Assembly (NCBI RefSeq): GCF_002368195.1
Contig: NZ_AP018178.1
Span: forward strand, 3,182,791-3,246,790
Source: Calothrix sp. NIES-2100
GTDB lineage: Bacteria; Cyanobacteriota; Cyanobacteriia; Cyanobacteriales; Nostocaceae
DNA: 64,000 bases
Reading direction: 5' to 3'
Notes under the pieces: model-generated
The model's database searches: none
Seen by the model: the letters and a program-made list of their open reading frames with translations, nothing else
Told to the model about the DNA's origin: nothing
Part shown: positions 9,067 through 18,137 of the stretch, piece by piece
How positions within the stretch are numbered: the first letter of the stretch is position 1
Layout of the letters: each line of letters begins with the position of its first letter
Program-made: the position numbers and the translations under genes

Positions 9067-10266
9067 ATGGTGCAAAACTCAAAACTAGGGTACACATTGT
9101 CCCCTAAGTCTATTCTGCGTCCATCCGTTTTGATCGGTATAATTGCATCTTTATTGGTTGGCGGAATTAGCTTTTATACAGGGAAACGGTTGCAAGATTC
9201 CGGCAATTTCAATGCACAAGTAACAGCAAAAAAACTACCAGAAATTAAAACAGTCACAGCCTTGGGAAGGCTAGAGCCAAAAGGAGAAATAATCAAAGTT
9301 TCTGCTACTGTATCTGCACAAGGAAGCAGGGTAGAGCAGTTGTTAGTTGAGGAAGGAGATACAGTTACAAAAAATCAAATTATTGCCATTTTAGACAGCC
9401 GCGATCGCCTCCAAGCAGCATTAAAAGAAGCCCAAGAACAAGTGAAGGTAGCCCAGGCGAATCTAGCTAAGATCCAAGCAGGAGCCAAACCCGGTGAGAT
9501 TTTAGCCCAAAAAGCGGCGATCGCTCGTTTAGCAGCAGAACGCAAAGGTAATATCGAAGCACAAATAGCCACAATTGAGCGCTTACAAGCTCAAGTGCAA
9601 AACGCCCAAGAAGAAGACAACCGCTATCAGCAGTTGTATCAACAAGGAGCAGTTTCCGCCTCCCAAAAAGACAGCAAACGCCTCACCCTAGAAAGAGAAC
9701 GCACAAGTTTGCAAGGTGCAAAAGCACAATTGCAGCAAATCCAATCAACCAGCCAGCAACAAATTAAAGAAGCCACAGCCAATTTAGAACAAATTGCGGA
9801 AGTTCGCAGCGTAGATATCGCCGCAGCACAAGCAGAAGTACAACGTTCCCTAGCAGCCATGAATTTAGCACAAGCTTCTTTACAACAAGCTTACGTGCGA
9901 TCGCCCCAAGATGGACAAGTATTCGAGATCCATACCCGTCCAGGAGAAATAGTTTCAGATGATGGAATCGCCAATATTGGACAAACCAACCAAATGTATG
10001 CGATCGCCGAAGTTTACGAAAGCGATATCAGCAAAGTTCATTCCGGACAAAAAGTGCAAGTAATGAATGAATTTCTCCCTCATGAATTACAGGGAACAGT
10101 AGATTGGATTGGCTTACAGGTGCGCCGACAAAATGTCATCAATACCGACCCTTCTAGCAACATTGACGGCCGAGTCATTGAAGTTCGTGTGCGTCTAGAT
10201 CGGTCTTCCAGCAATAAAGCAGCCAAATTTACCAATATGCAAGTCCAAGTAGTTATTCAACTATAA
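9067..10266 (+). CDS. devB: DevB-type membrane fusion protein (HlyD family)
   Basis: A 399-residue periplasmic adaptor of an ABC exporter. One transmembrane segment is at about residues 20-40, followed by a biotinyl-lipoyl-like half (about 60-110), a long coiled-coil rich in Gln and Ala (about 115-265), and the second lipoyl/beta-barrel half (about 280-395). It begins ABC exporter genes in the order B-C-A, the order of devBCA, which exports heterocyst glycolipids with TolC in Anabaena. Cyanobacteria carry several DevBCA paralogues, so the exact substrate cannot be stated. The start has AGAGG seven bases upstream. Confidence 0.85.
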   Translation: MVQNSKLGYTLSPKSILRPSVLIGIIASLLVGGISFYTGKRLQDSGNFNAQVTAKKLPEIKTVTALGRLEPKGEIIKVSATVSAQGSRVEQLLVEEGDTVTKNQIIAILDSRDRLQAALKEAQEQVKVAQANLAKIQAGAKPGEILAQKAAIARLAAERKGNIEAQIATIERLQAQVQNAQEEDNRYQQLYQQGAVSASQKDSKRLTLERERTSLQGAKAQLQQIQSTSQQQIKEATANLEQIAEVRSVDIAAAQAEVQRSLAAMNLAQASLQQAYVRSPQDGQVFEIHTRPGEIVSDDGIANIGQTNQMYAIAEVYESDISKVHSGQKVQVMNEFLPHELQGTVDWIGLQVRRQNVINTDPSSNIDGRVIEVRVRLDRSSSNKAAKFTNMQVQVVIQL

Positions 10267-10375
10267 AACCTTCTACTTTGCCCCTTTGCACCAGAAAAAA
10301 ATTGGTTTATTTATACCTTTCAAATTTGGCAATAAATTCAAAGCCTAACAACCCAAATTAAATCTGACTTTCTTA

Positions 10376-10425
10376 ATGACGAATGACAAATGATGAATGA
10401 CAAATGACAAATTAGTATTACTCAG
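10376..10425. repeat. Heptamer-type repeats between devB and devC
   Basis: Repeated ATGACGA/ATGACAA units fill much of the 167-base gap between devB and devC. Confidence 0.75.
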
Positions 10426-10433
10426 CACTTTCA

Positions 10434-11609
10434 ATGATGGGATTCATCCAACAACTGCGACGACGAACACCTTTAGGATGGCTACAACTGAGTCATGAAA
10501 AAAGTCGGTTGCTAGTAGCATTATCAGGAATAGCCTTTGCTGATGTTCTCATGTTCATGCAGTTTGGCTTTCAGAGTGCTTTGTATGACAGTAACACCAG
10601 ACTACATCGCAGCTTACTCTCAGACATCGTTGTTATCGGTTCCCAAACCCGTAACCTACAAAGAATATCTAGCTTTTCTCGACGGCGACTTTACCAAGCA
10701 ATGGACATACCAGGAGTAAAGTCAGCAGCAGCAATTTATATCGGGACAATGATCTGGAAAAATCCTCAAACAAAGCGGGACACAGAAATTCTCGTCATTG
10801 GTTTCAATCCAGACAAGCCAACTTTTGACTTACCAGAAGTTAATCAACAATTGCAGGTGATTAAACAGCCATACACCGTCATCTTTGACCGTGGTGCTAG
10901 AGGAGAATATCAAAAAACCATTGCCCAAATTGAACAGGGTAACCCCGTGAAAACCGAAATAGAACGCCAGACAGTGACTATTAGTGGTCTATTTAAAGTC
11001 GGGGCTTCCTTTGGGGCTGATGGTACTTTAATGACTAGCGATGAAAACTTTCTGCGGTTATTTTCTCGACAACCAGCAGGGAATGTCAGTCTTGGTTTGA
11101 TTCGTTTGCAACCTGGTGCTGACCAAAAGCAAGTAGTAGCAGCATTAAAATCTCATCTAGGAAATGAAGTCAAAGTGCTGACACACCAAGAATTCATTGA
11201 ATTTGAAAATGACTTTTGGAGCAGAAATTCCCCAATTGGATTTATTTTTAACTTGGGTGTGTCAATGGGTTTTTCAGTAGGGGTAATTCTGGTTTATCAA
11301 GTCCTCTCTACAGATGTGAACGCCCATGTCAGAGAATATGCCACCTTTAAAGCAATGGGCTATCGCAATTTATACCTTCTTGGCGTAGTCTTTGAAGAAG
11401 CAGTAATTTTAGCAATTTTAGGCTTTATACCAGGAACAGCCGTATCTTTAGGACTTTATTATATAACTCTTAGTGCCACAAATTTACCAATGTACATGAC
11501 TGCACTCAGGGCATTACAAGTGCTATTTTTGACAATAATTATGTGTATGATTTCAGGTGCGATCGCCACTCGTAAACTCCAATCAGCTGATCCCGCTGAT
11601 ATGTTTTGA
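10434..11609 (+). CDS. devC: DevC-type ABC exporter permease
   Basis: A 391-residue inner membrane permease of the FtsX/MacB superfamily as used by DevBCA. One transmembrane segment is near residues 25-48 (LLVALSGIAFADVLMFMQF), then a large periplasmic domain (about 50-265), then three transmembrane segments (about 275-300, 320-350, 355-380). It sits between the adaptor and ATPase genes, and should form the membrane core of the exporter. Two ATG codons in tandem start the gene (10434 or 10437). Confidence 0.88.
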   Translation: MMGFIQQLRRRTPLGWLQLSHEKSRLLVALSGIAFADVLMFMQFGFQSALYDSNTRLHRSLLSDIVVIGSQTRNLQRISSFSRRRLYQAMDIPGVKSAAAIYIGTMIWKNPQTKRDTEILVIGFNPDKPTFDLPEVNQQLQVIKQPYTVIFDRGARGEYQKTIAQIEQGNPVKTEIERQTVTISGLFKVGASFGADGTLMTSDENFLRLFSRQPAGNVSLGLIRLQPGADQKQVVAALKSHLGNEVKVLTHQEFIEFENDFWSRNSPIGFIFNLGVSMGFSVGVILVYQVLSTDVNAHVREYATFKAMGYRNLYLLGVVFEEAVILAILGFIPGTAVSLGLYYITLSATNLPMYMTALRALQVLFLTIIMCMISGAIATRKLQSADPADMF

Positions 11610-11787
11610 TTGTCATTTGTCATTGGTCATTTGTCATTTGTCATTGGTCATTGGTCATTGGTCATTGGTCATTGGTCATTGGTCATTGGTCATTTGTCAA
11701 TTGTCATTTGTCAATTGTCATTTGTCATTTGTCTTTCTCATCCCCCTCATCTCCCTTGTCCCCCTTGTCCCCCATGCCCCATGCCCC
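11610..11787. repeat. Long heptamer repeat array between devC and devA
   Basis: About ten TCATTGG units plus TCATTTG and TCAATTG variants fill 11610-11732, followed by CCCCTTGTCC and GCCCCAT repeats. The array begins directly at the devC stop and ends in the ATG used by devA, so it is transcribed within the operon. The three overlapping short frames here are repeat translations. Confidence 0.9.
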
Positions 11788-12486
11788 ATGCCCATCTCAA
11801 TTAAAAATCTTGACCACTACTTTGGTCATGGTCAACTCCGCAAGCAAGTTTTATTTAATATCAATCTAGAGATTAACAGTGGTGAAATTATTATGATGAC
11901 TGGGCCATCTGGTTCAGGTAAGACGACACTGTTGACTTTAGTAGGTGGTTTGCGTTCTGCTCAGTTTGGTAGTTTGCGAGTATTAGAACGAGAACTATGC
12001 GGTGCTAGTCCTTTGGAACTACTAGAAGTGAGACGCTGTAACGGTTATATTTTCCAAGCTCATAATTTACATGGTAGTTTGACCGTACTTCAGAATGTCA
12101 AAATGGGCTTGGAACTACATCAGCAGATTAAATTACCAGAAATACACCTGCGCTCAACCCAGATACTAGAACAGGTAGGATTAGGAAATTGCCTAGATTC
12201 TTATCCCGAACAACTCTCAGGCGGGCAAAAACAACGAGTAGCGATCGCCCGTGCTTTAGTTAGTCATCCTAAAATTGTCCTAGCTGATGAACCTACCGCA
12301 GCCCTTGATAGTCAGTCTGGTCGAGATGTGGTCAACCTCATGCAAAAATTGGCTAAAGAACAAGGCTGTACCATCCTCATGGTGACCCATGACAACCGTA
12401 TCCTTGATATCGCCGATCGCATTGTCCATCTCGAAGACGGCAAATTACAGCCAAAACTCAAGAGTCTCAGAGTCCATAGTCTCTAG
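11788..12486 (+). CDS. devA: DevA-type ABC exporter ATPase
   Basis: A 232-residue ABC ATPase. The chosen start is the last ATG of a GCCCCAT repeat (MPISIKNLDHYFG), because everything upstream in the frame (from 11557) is repeat translation overlapping devC. Walker A is TGPSGSGKTTLL (about residues 38-49), the ABC signature is LSGGQKQR (about 143-150), Walker B is IVLADEPTAALD (about 161-174), and the switch histidine is in MVTHD. It powers the DevB-DevC exporter. The start codon being supplied by a repeat makes translation initiation worth checking. Confidence 0.9.
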   Translation: MPISIKNLDHYFGHGQLRKQVLFNINLEINSGEIIMMTGPSGSGKTTLLTLVGGLRSAQFGSLRVLERELCGASPLELLEVRRCNGYIFQAHNLHGSLTVLQNVKMGLELHQQIKLPEIHLRSTQILEQVGLGNCLDSYPEQLSGGQKQRVAIARALVSHPKIVLADEPTAALDSQSGRDVVNLMQKLAKEQGCTILMVTHDNRILDIADRIVHLEDGKLQPKLKSLRVHSL

Positions 12487-12512
12487 TCAAAAGTCCAGAG
12501 TAATTCACCTTG

Positions 12513-12563
12513 ACCAATAACCAATGACAACTGACAATTGACAATTGACAATTGACCATTGAC
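12513..12563. repeat. Heptamer repeats upstream of the AEC transporter gene
   Basis: CAATGAC and TGACAAT units run up to four bases before the next start codon. Confidence 0.8.
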
Positions 12564-12566
12564 TAG

Positions 12567-13556
12567 ATGATTGAAAACCTGCTCCATGCTTATACTCCTC
12601 TGTTAACCTGGATTGGTCTAGGACTGATACTGTCTCGGTTTATCCCCGATAGTTTTCTCAAATTACTGGGGTATATGCTCTACTGGGTAGGAGTTCCCCT
12701 GCAACTTTTCGTTCTAGCACGTCACACTGATTTATCTCATGGGGGAAACATACCCGCGATCGCAGTACTCATATTACTAGTGAGTCTGGTTCTAGCATTG
12801 TTAATTTGGTGGGGTCTACAATCCTTAGCAAGCCGAAAAAAACCACCAGAACAGGTAAGTTCACATTTGCCTAGCAAGAGTTCCTTATCTCATGTTAACT
12901 CCCCATCACGGGCAAGTTTAGGCAGTTTTATTTTAGCGACTATTTTAGGCAATACAGGCTTCGTCGGCTTAACATTGGCGCAAGTGCTGATTAGCCCAGC
13001 AAATATGGACTGGGCAGTATTATTTAGTGTAACCAACAACGTTGTCGGCACATACGGGATTGCTGTCCTCATTGCCAGCTATTTTGGCAACAGACAAACC
13101 AAAAACCATTGGTGGATTCAGCTGCGAGATTTGGTAACAGTCCCCAGTTTGTGGACATTTTTTATAGGGTTGAATACTCAGTTTATCAAATTGCCAGCAG
13201 TAGTTGAGTCAGGGCTTGAACAAGCTGTCTGGGTAGTAATCGCCTTTGCTTTATTGCTCGTCGGTCTACGGATGCAATCAATTAAGGGCTGGAAAAATTT
13301 CCAGATGGCTTTAGTTGCCAGTATGCTGAAAGTTGTGATTGTGCCTCTGTTGGTCGGGATATGTGCTACATATTTAGGTGTGATTGGTGAACCACGTCTA
13401 GTACTAGTACTCATGTCTGGAACACCTACAGGACTGTCTGTACTGATTTTGGCAGAAGTTTATGAATTAGATCGGAGTTTATTGGCGAGCAGTATAGCCT
13501 TAACTTTTGTGGGATTACTACTAGCACTTCCCCTTTGGCTTTTCTGGTTCAGCTAA
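12567..13556 (+). CDS. AEC family transporter (auxin efflux carrier-like)
   Basis: A 329-residue membrane protein with about ten hydrophobic segments in two halves separated by a hydrophilic stretch (about residues 92-115). The second half has the family-like run SGTPTGLSVLILAEVYELD. Bacterial AEC proteins export malate, auxin-like acids or other small carboxylates; the substrate here is unknown. It follows the exporter operon by 80 bases of repeats and could be cotranscribed, though no functional link is evident. Confidence 0.8.
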   Translation: MIENLLHAYTPLLTWIGLGLILSRFIPDSFLKLLGYMLYWVGVPLQLFVLARHTDLSHGGNIPAIAVLILLVSLVLALLIWWGLQSLASRKKPPEQVSSHLPSKSSLSHVNSPSRASLGSFILATILGNTGFVGLTLAQVLISPANMDWAVLFSVTNNVVGTYGIAVLIASYFGNRQTKNHWWIQLRDLVTVPSLWTFFIGLNTQFIKLPAVVESGLEQAVWVVIAFALLLVGLRMQSIKGWKNFQMALVASMLKVVIVPLLVGICATYLGVIGEPRLVLVLMSGTPTGLSVLILAEVYELDRSLLASSIALTFVGLLLALPLWLFWFS

Positions 13557-13655
13557 AATTTGTAACAGTATAAAAATAATTGCCACAGATCAATAGATTA
13601 AAATAAAAAAGACAGTTAAACTACCCGTTGTTCCCTAGATCTCTTTAGCCTCAGC

Positions 13656-13679
13656 CTACCTCTTGTACATCTGAGGTAG
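13656..13679 (+). terminator. Possible terminator hairpin after the AEC gene
   Basis: Seven-base arms CTACCTC and GAGGTAG with a ten-base loop lie 100 bases after the stop. There is no strong T-run, so this is tentative. Confidence 0.3.
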
Positions 13680-13852
13680 TCGTACAGCTAAATTAATTAA
13701 CGTTCCCGATTCTTGACAAAAAGGCAATTAGAGTTTAGTCTCTGAACAATTTAAGGAGATTTATCTTTCTACAGAACATTTACTTCCATGAGGAAACATG
13801 AGTCGTAGTAAGCTAGTCTGTTGTCCACAGAAGTAAAGTTTTTTGTGGCTCT

Positions 13853-14788
13853 ATGACTATTAAGGATCGGACTGATAATAATCAAACAAAGTTGCTTGGT
13901 TTTAATATCAAAGGTTTGACAGCCAATCGCTGTACAACAAATCTGTTGATGGGGATGTTTGCAGCCTTTCCCGTCGCTTTGGCTCTGCCTGTAGATGCAT
14001 TGCAGGTACAGGTAAATCCTAATAATCCCCAGTTGGGTGATACTGTCTCAGTTGTGATTAATCTAGATAATCCAGGGAATGGTAATAACCCAACAGTGGT
14101 TAGTGGCGATAAGTCTTACCCAGCATTTGAAATCGCACCCAATCAATATCGGGCTTTTATCCCCACCACGCCCCTAGAAAAACCTGGAACTAGAACTATC
14201 CAAGTATCCGGCGATGGTCAGGTGCAAAACCTCTCTGTACAGGTACGAAATCACAAATTTCCCGTACAACGGATTAATTTACCGCCAGGAAAAGCCGGAG
14301 TAGATGCCACAGAGTTTGAACTCAAACGCGTGGCAGCTTTCAAAGCACTACAAACTCCCCAAAAGTATTGGAACGGTTCGTTTTTGAAGCCAAATCAGGG
14401 ACGAATAAGTACAATTTACGGTGTACGCCGCTACTATAATGGTGAATTCGCCAATGATTATTATCATCGTGGCGTTGACTACGCTGGTGCAGAGGGTTCA
14501 CCCGTAATTGCGCCAGCCGCAGGCAAAGTAGCTTTGGTTGGCAAAGTATCTCAAGGGTTCCGGGTTCACGGTAATGTAATTGGCATCGATCACGGTCAAG
14601 GAGTAACAAGTATTTTCATGCACCTAAGTCGCATCAATGTCAAAGAAGGCGATATTGTCAAAGCTGGTCAGGTAATTGGCGCAGTAGGTGCAACGGGAGC
14701 TTCCACTGGACCTCATTTACACTGGGGTCTGTATGTCAATGGACTATCTGTTGATCCAACACCTTGGCGCACCAAGGTTTTTGAATAA
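13853..14788 (+). CDS. M23 family metallopeptidase (LytM-type)
   Basis: A 311-residue exported protein. A hydrophobic segment at about residues 30-48 acts as signal or anchor. The N-terminal part (about 48-135) is an Ig-like beta domain, and the C-terminal part (about 185-305) is the peptidase M23 domain. Zinc ligands are visible: H205xxxD209 in YYHRGVDYAG and H288-L-H290 in HLHWGLY. The family cuts peptidoglycan crosslinks or, when degenerate, activates amidases; here the metal site looks intact. It is monocistronic and follows a 296-base gap. Confidence 0.9.
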   Translation: MTIKDRTDNNQTKLLGFNIKGLTANRCTTNLLMGMFAAFPVALALPVDALQVQVNPNNPQLGDTVSVVINLDNPGNGNNPTVVSGDKSYPAFEIAPNQYRAFIPTTPLEKPGTRTIQVSGDGQVQNLSVQVRNHKFPVQRINLPPGKAGVDATEFELKRVAAFKALQTPQKYWNGSFLKPNQGRISTIYGVRRYYNGEFANDYYHRGVDYAGAEGSPVIAPAAGKVALVGKVSQGFRVHGNVIGIDHGQGVTSIFMHLSRINVKEGDIVKAGQVIGAVGATGASTGPHLHWGLYVNGLSVDPTPWRTKVFE

Positions 14789-14897
14789 CAGAGATAAAAT
14801 TAATCACGACTGTACATCATTTGTATATTATTTTGCCTATAATTAGGCAAAATAAACTAGATTGGTACCGTCCCTACCTTGCTGCGGTGGCTTAAAG

Positions 14898-15452
14898 ATG
14901 ATTAGCGTTATGAGTATTGAAAAAATTGTAGAACAAGCTCTCCAGGATGGTTATCTGACACCAGCAATGGAAGCAGAAGTTGGGCGCATCTGTGATAACG
15001 CCTCCGAACTCTCCATAGAAGAGTATATGGCGTTAGATCGACTAATGGGAGCGCTACTGACGGGCGAGGTTGTGGCGGTACCTCGCAAACAATTCATTAA
15101 CGTCATGGAAGAGTTGGTACTCACAGAAGCGATCGCCAGAGTAGCAGAAATAGAAGCTACTAGCGAAAGCTCCTTAGATGTTGGGGATATAGCTGCTTAC
15201 GCGCTGAACCGTCTTCCGCCCCTATACGCCACTACCGAAGAAGGTGCTAACTACCAGCGCCAAAGGGCTAAGGCAGAACTTCAAGAATTAATTGCCCAGC
15301 AAATAGGTGAGGCCATTGGTCGTAACCTTGACCAACCCAATGACAACAGAACCCCAGTCTTGGGCAAAAGTACTGGCAATGAAGTGTTACGCCAAGTTAG
15401 TAACTTACTACAAGTCTACGCCCCCACGTTTGAGCAAAAATCCCAATCTTAA
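14898..15452 (+). CDS. ComFB-like protein
   Basis: A 184-residue cytosolic protein if started at the ATG at 14898 (MISVMSIEK); a longer frame to 14862 reads through an unlikely leader. The segment VMEELVLTEAIARVAE and the motif ALNRLPPLYATTEEGANYQR match the late-competence ComFB family, which is found in cyanobacteria alone or fused to signalling domains. Some ComFB proteins have been linked to cyclic di-nucleotide binding. Role here is unknown. A shortened CommonName such as ComFB domain protein is safe. Confidence 0.8.
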   Translation: MISVMSIEKIVEQALQDGYLTPAMEAEVGRICDNASELSIEEYMALDRLMGALLTGEVVAVPRKQFINVMEELVLTEAIARVAEIEATSESSLDVGDIAAYALNRLPPLYATTEEGANYQRQRAKAELQELIAQQIGEAIGRNLDQPNDNRTPVLGKSTGNEVLRQVSNLLQVYAPTFEQKSQS

Positions 15453-15541
15453 TAGTCAAGAGTCAATAGTCCATAGTCAACAGTCCAGAGTGCATAGTCA
15501 AATGACCAATGACCATTGACCAATGACCGTTGACTATTGAC
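15453..15541. repeat. Heptamer repeats between ComFB-like and L,D-transpeptidase genes
   Basis: AGTCAAT, AGTCCAT and CAATGAC units fill the gap between the two convergent genes. Confidence 0.85.
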
Positions 15542-15546
15542 AAAAA

Positions 15547-16362
15547 TCATTCGCGTACTATCACTGGTGTTCCCACGCTTACCTGCTGGTACAACAATCG
15601 GACATCAGGATTACGCATTCTTAAACAGCCATGAGAAATAGCAGTTCCCATAACGTTGGTATCTGGCGTACCGTGAAAGCCAATTTCGTTATGTCCATCT
15701 GACCAAAAACCAATCCATCGGTCTCCCAGAGGACTATCAGTACCTGGAGCAAATACTTTATCAGTAATCGGATGACGCCATATAGGATTGTGTTGCTTGT
15801 GCATCACTTGAAAAGAACCTGTAGGCGTTTCCCACCCTTTCTTACCCACAGCAATTGGGTAGCTGGCGATGACAACATCTGAATGGTAAACATAGGCGCG
15901 GCGATCGCTTAAATCAACCACCACTTGCCTTGTATTAGATATCTGCCTATCAGTGTTGAATAGTTGAGCTCTAACCTGAGGTAACAACGACTGCGGCAAA
16001 AAGGACTTAGTTGGGTTGAGTTTTTTTTCTGGCGACACTAAGGGCGTTATTTGAGACTCGTCAGTTGCTATAGCTACATTTTTGCTGGCTGTTCCCGACT
16101 TAGTATTATGAAGCTTTGTTGCTGAGGATTGGGATGTAGATATCCTCTGTTTGCGTTCACCAGGGGGTACAGATGCTCCCAAAGCGCTGAAGCTGCCTCC
16201 TGGAGATGACTTCTCATGGCTTGTCTTCGTGGAGGCTTGCTGCTCAAACTGCTGTCCTGTTGTCATAACGCGCCAATGGACAGCCAGAGATAAAATTGCT
16301 GTCCCAAAACAGAGCCACATGATTATCCGCGTTACAGATTCATTTCTTACCATTGCCACCAC
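15547..16362 (-). CDS. L,D-transpeptidase (YkuD domain)
   Basis: A 271-residue exported enzyme of the ErfK/YbiS/YcfS/YnhG family that forms L,D-peptidoglycan crosslinks or anchors proteins to the wall. A membrane segment is at about residues 12-30, then a Ser/Thr/Lys-rich linker to about 140. The YkuD domain occupies about 143-269, with the catalytic motif SHGCLRM holding Cys246 and an upstream conserved His in GFHGTPDTN. The domain is complete. It is convergent with the ComFB-like gene. Confidence 0.93.
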   Translation of the reverse strand: MVAMVRNESVTRIIMWLCFGTAILSLAVHWRVMTTGQQFEQQASTKTSHEKSSPGGSFSALGASVPPGERKQRISTSQSSATKLHNTKSGTASKNVAIATDESQITPLVSPEKKLNPTKSFLPQSLLPQVRAQLFNTDRQISNTRQVVVDLSDRRAYVYHSDVVIASYPIAVGKKGWETPTGSFQVMHKQHNPIWRHPITDKVFAPGTDSPLGDRWIGFWSDGHNEIGFHGTPDTNVMGTAISHGCLRMRNPDVRLLYQQVSVGTPVIVRE

Positions 16363-16590
16363 CTTTTGTTGATCCCTGACATATCCGGTTGGCTAATTCG
16401 CTGTCTTCACCGTTAACTCATCAAAAATTTATCAATACTTATTGGTTCCCTTATGAATCTATTAATCCCTTTGGGCACACTAGGGCTATGCAGAAGTCCC
16501 AGCAAGAATAACTCTAAATAAGAAACTTCATTACTTGGAACTCTTGGGGTGCAGCAATCAATCATTAATGGTGTGGGTGGGAGTAAGACC

Positions 16591-16743
16591 ATGTTTGAAA
16601 AACTATTGCTAGCAGTCACGATTACATTTTCCCTTAATTTCTTTTTGCAAGTGCGTGTACCCAATCAAGAACAGACTGGTGCTACTTATCAGCAGCACAC
16701 AGAAACATCAGCAACAATTTTAGTCACAAGACCAGATAAATAA
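16591..16743 (+). CDS. Small putative exported or membrane protein
   Basis: A 50-residue frame starting MFEKLLLAVTITFSLNFFLQ, with a single hydrophobic segment (residues 4-20) and a hydrophilic Thr/Gln-rich tail. A longer start exists at 16549. It lies in a 950-base space between the L,D-transpeptidase and the sigma factor. I have only a weak impression of similar short proteins in Nostoc; it may be non-coding. Confidence 0.35.
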   Translation: MFEKLLLAVTITFSLNFFLQVRVPNQEQTGATYQQHTETSATILVTRPDK

Positions 16744-17313
16744 CAGTCCTAGTAGTTACAACAGCGTCTCGTAAAGGAATTCTGAGTTTGTGCCTAGTAC
16801 AGCAGATGCTCTGACAAGGAGACATGGGGACGCGGAAGGGGACAAGGGAGTAGGGGAGCAAGGGAGCAGGGGAGCAGGGGAGACAAGGGAGATAAATAAG
16901 AAATTCTCAATGCCCAATGACGGCAGTTTGCACAATACTGGAAACCAGCAACGCACTGCCTCCCCAATGCCCCATGCCCAATGACAACTGACAACTGACT
17001 ATTGACTATTGACAATTGTCAAATTTCCCTGATCTGCTATAACCATTTTTACCCTTTATGTCAAGCGTATCGTGCCAGATGTTAGTGGCAGCACAGATTT
17101 ACGTAACATTGCTGTAATTCTAGCATCTGGTACACTATGGCTCAAAAGCTTGCTGTGCAGTATCTATAGTCAAAAAAAAGTTGACTTCATTGCCAGAGTT
17201 TGACTCAAACTTATATACCTGATTGTTCCAGTCATAAATCCGTCCCTGATTCAGGAACTTAGAGCCAATTAACAGGTCTAATAGTAAGGGATGAATTACA
17301 GCCAGTACGATCT
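16744..17313. other. Intergenic region with purine-rich heptamers upstream of the sigma factor
   Basis: GGGAGCA repeats (16840-16886) and CAATGCC/CAACTGA units (16908-17015) fill the first half. The second half (17040-17313) is unique and should hold the sigma-factor promoter. No gene is seen; two short frames are repeat translations. Confidence 0.6.
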
Positions 17314-17970
17314 ATGAGTCAATCGATTACTGTATCCTGGTCAACGGTTGATGCGGGGTTTCCGGAAGCATCAGTGCAAGTTGACAAACTCTCTAATCAC
17401 GATTTAATTTTACGCTGTCAAACTGGACTGCGTCCTGATCGTGCTGCGTTTGCGGAATTATTGCGTCGTTATCAGACACAGGTCGATAGGGTGTTATACC
17501 ACTTAGCACCAGATTGGGCTGACAGAGCTGATTTGGCTCAAGAAGTTTGGATTCGAGTCTATCGGAATATTAACCGATTACAAGAACCAGCTAAGTTTAG
17601 GGGCTGGTTAAGCCGCATTGCTACCAACTTGTTTTACGACGAGTTGCGCAAACGCAAGCGAGTTGTTAGCCCCTTATCACTGGATGCTCCCCGCTCGGTA
17701 GATGATGGTGAGATGGATTGGGAAATTGCTGGAGATACTCCAGGCCCTGAGGAAGAACTGACCACGAGGGAATTTTACGAACAACTGCGAGAAGCGATCG
17801 CTGATTTACCAGAAGTGTTCCGCACTACCATTGTTCTCAGAGAAATCGAAGGTATGGCATATGAAGAAATTGCCGAAATCACTGGCGTTTCTTTAGGAAC
17901 AGTGAAGTCAAGAATCGCTAGAGCTAGATCCAGATTGCAAGCCCAGTTGCAAAATTACCTAGACTCTTAA
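17314..17970 (+). CDS. ECF-type RNA polymerase sigma factor (SigG-like)
   Basis: A 218-residue group 4 sigma factor. Region 2 spans about residues 42-112 (DLAQEVWIRVYRNINRL is the region 2.2-like helix) and region 4 about 150-212, with the helix-turn-helix YEEIAEITGVSLGTVKSRIARAR. It redirects RNA polymerase to stress promoters. The next gene is a membrane-bound anti-sigma factor in the same direction, the typical sigma/anti-sigma pair. It resembles cyanobacterial SigG, which is tied to envelope integrity; the assignment to SigG is from memory. Confidence 0.92.
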   Translation: MSQSITVSWSTVDAGFPEASVQVDKLSNHDLILRCQTGLRPDRAAFAELLRRYQTQVDRVLYHLAPDWADRADLAQEVWIRVYRNINRLQEPAKFRGWLSRIATNLFYDELRKRKRVVSPLSLDAPRSVDDGEMDWEIAGDTPGPEEELTTREFYEQLREAIADLPEVFRTTIVLREIEGMAYEEIAEITGVSLGTVKSRIARARSRLQAQLQNYLDS

Positions 17971-18137
17971 TCTACAGAATCTATCTGCTGCCCCTGGGCA
18001 GAATTTAAGCATTAATTAATAATTGTTACTAATTGTGTAGAAGTCTTAAAGAGAGTCTGTCATTAGGAAGAGAATCGATGAATTTCTCAAAAATATTCCC
18101 CGTCTTTACCCGTGTATGAATTGGTAATAATGTTAAG

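Noticed and set aside
11557..11787. N-terminal extension of DevA and two overlapping frames
   Set aside because: They are translations of the TCATTGG heptamer array and overlap the end of devC; the ABC domain begins after the ATG at 11788.
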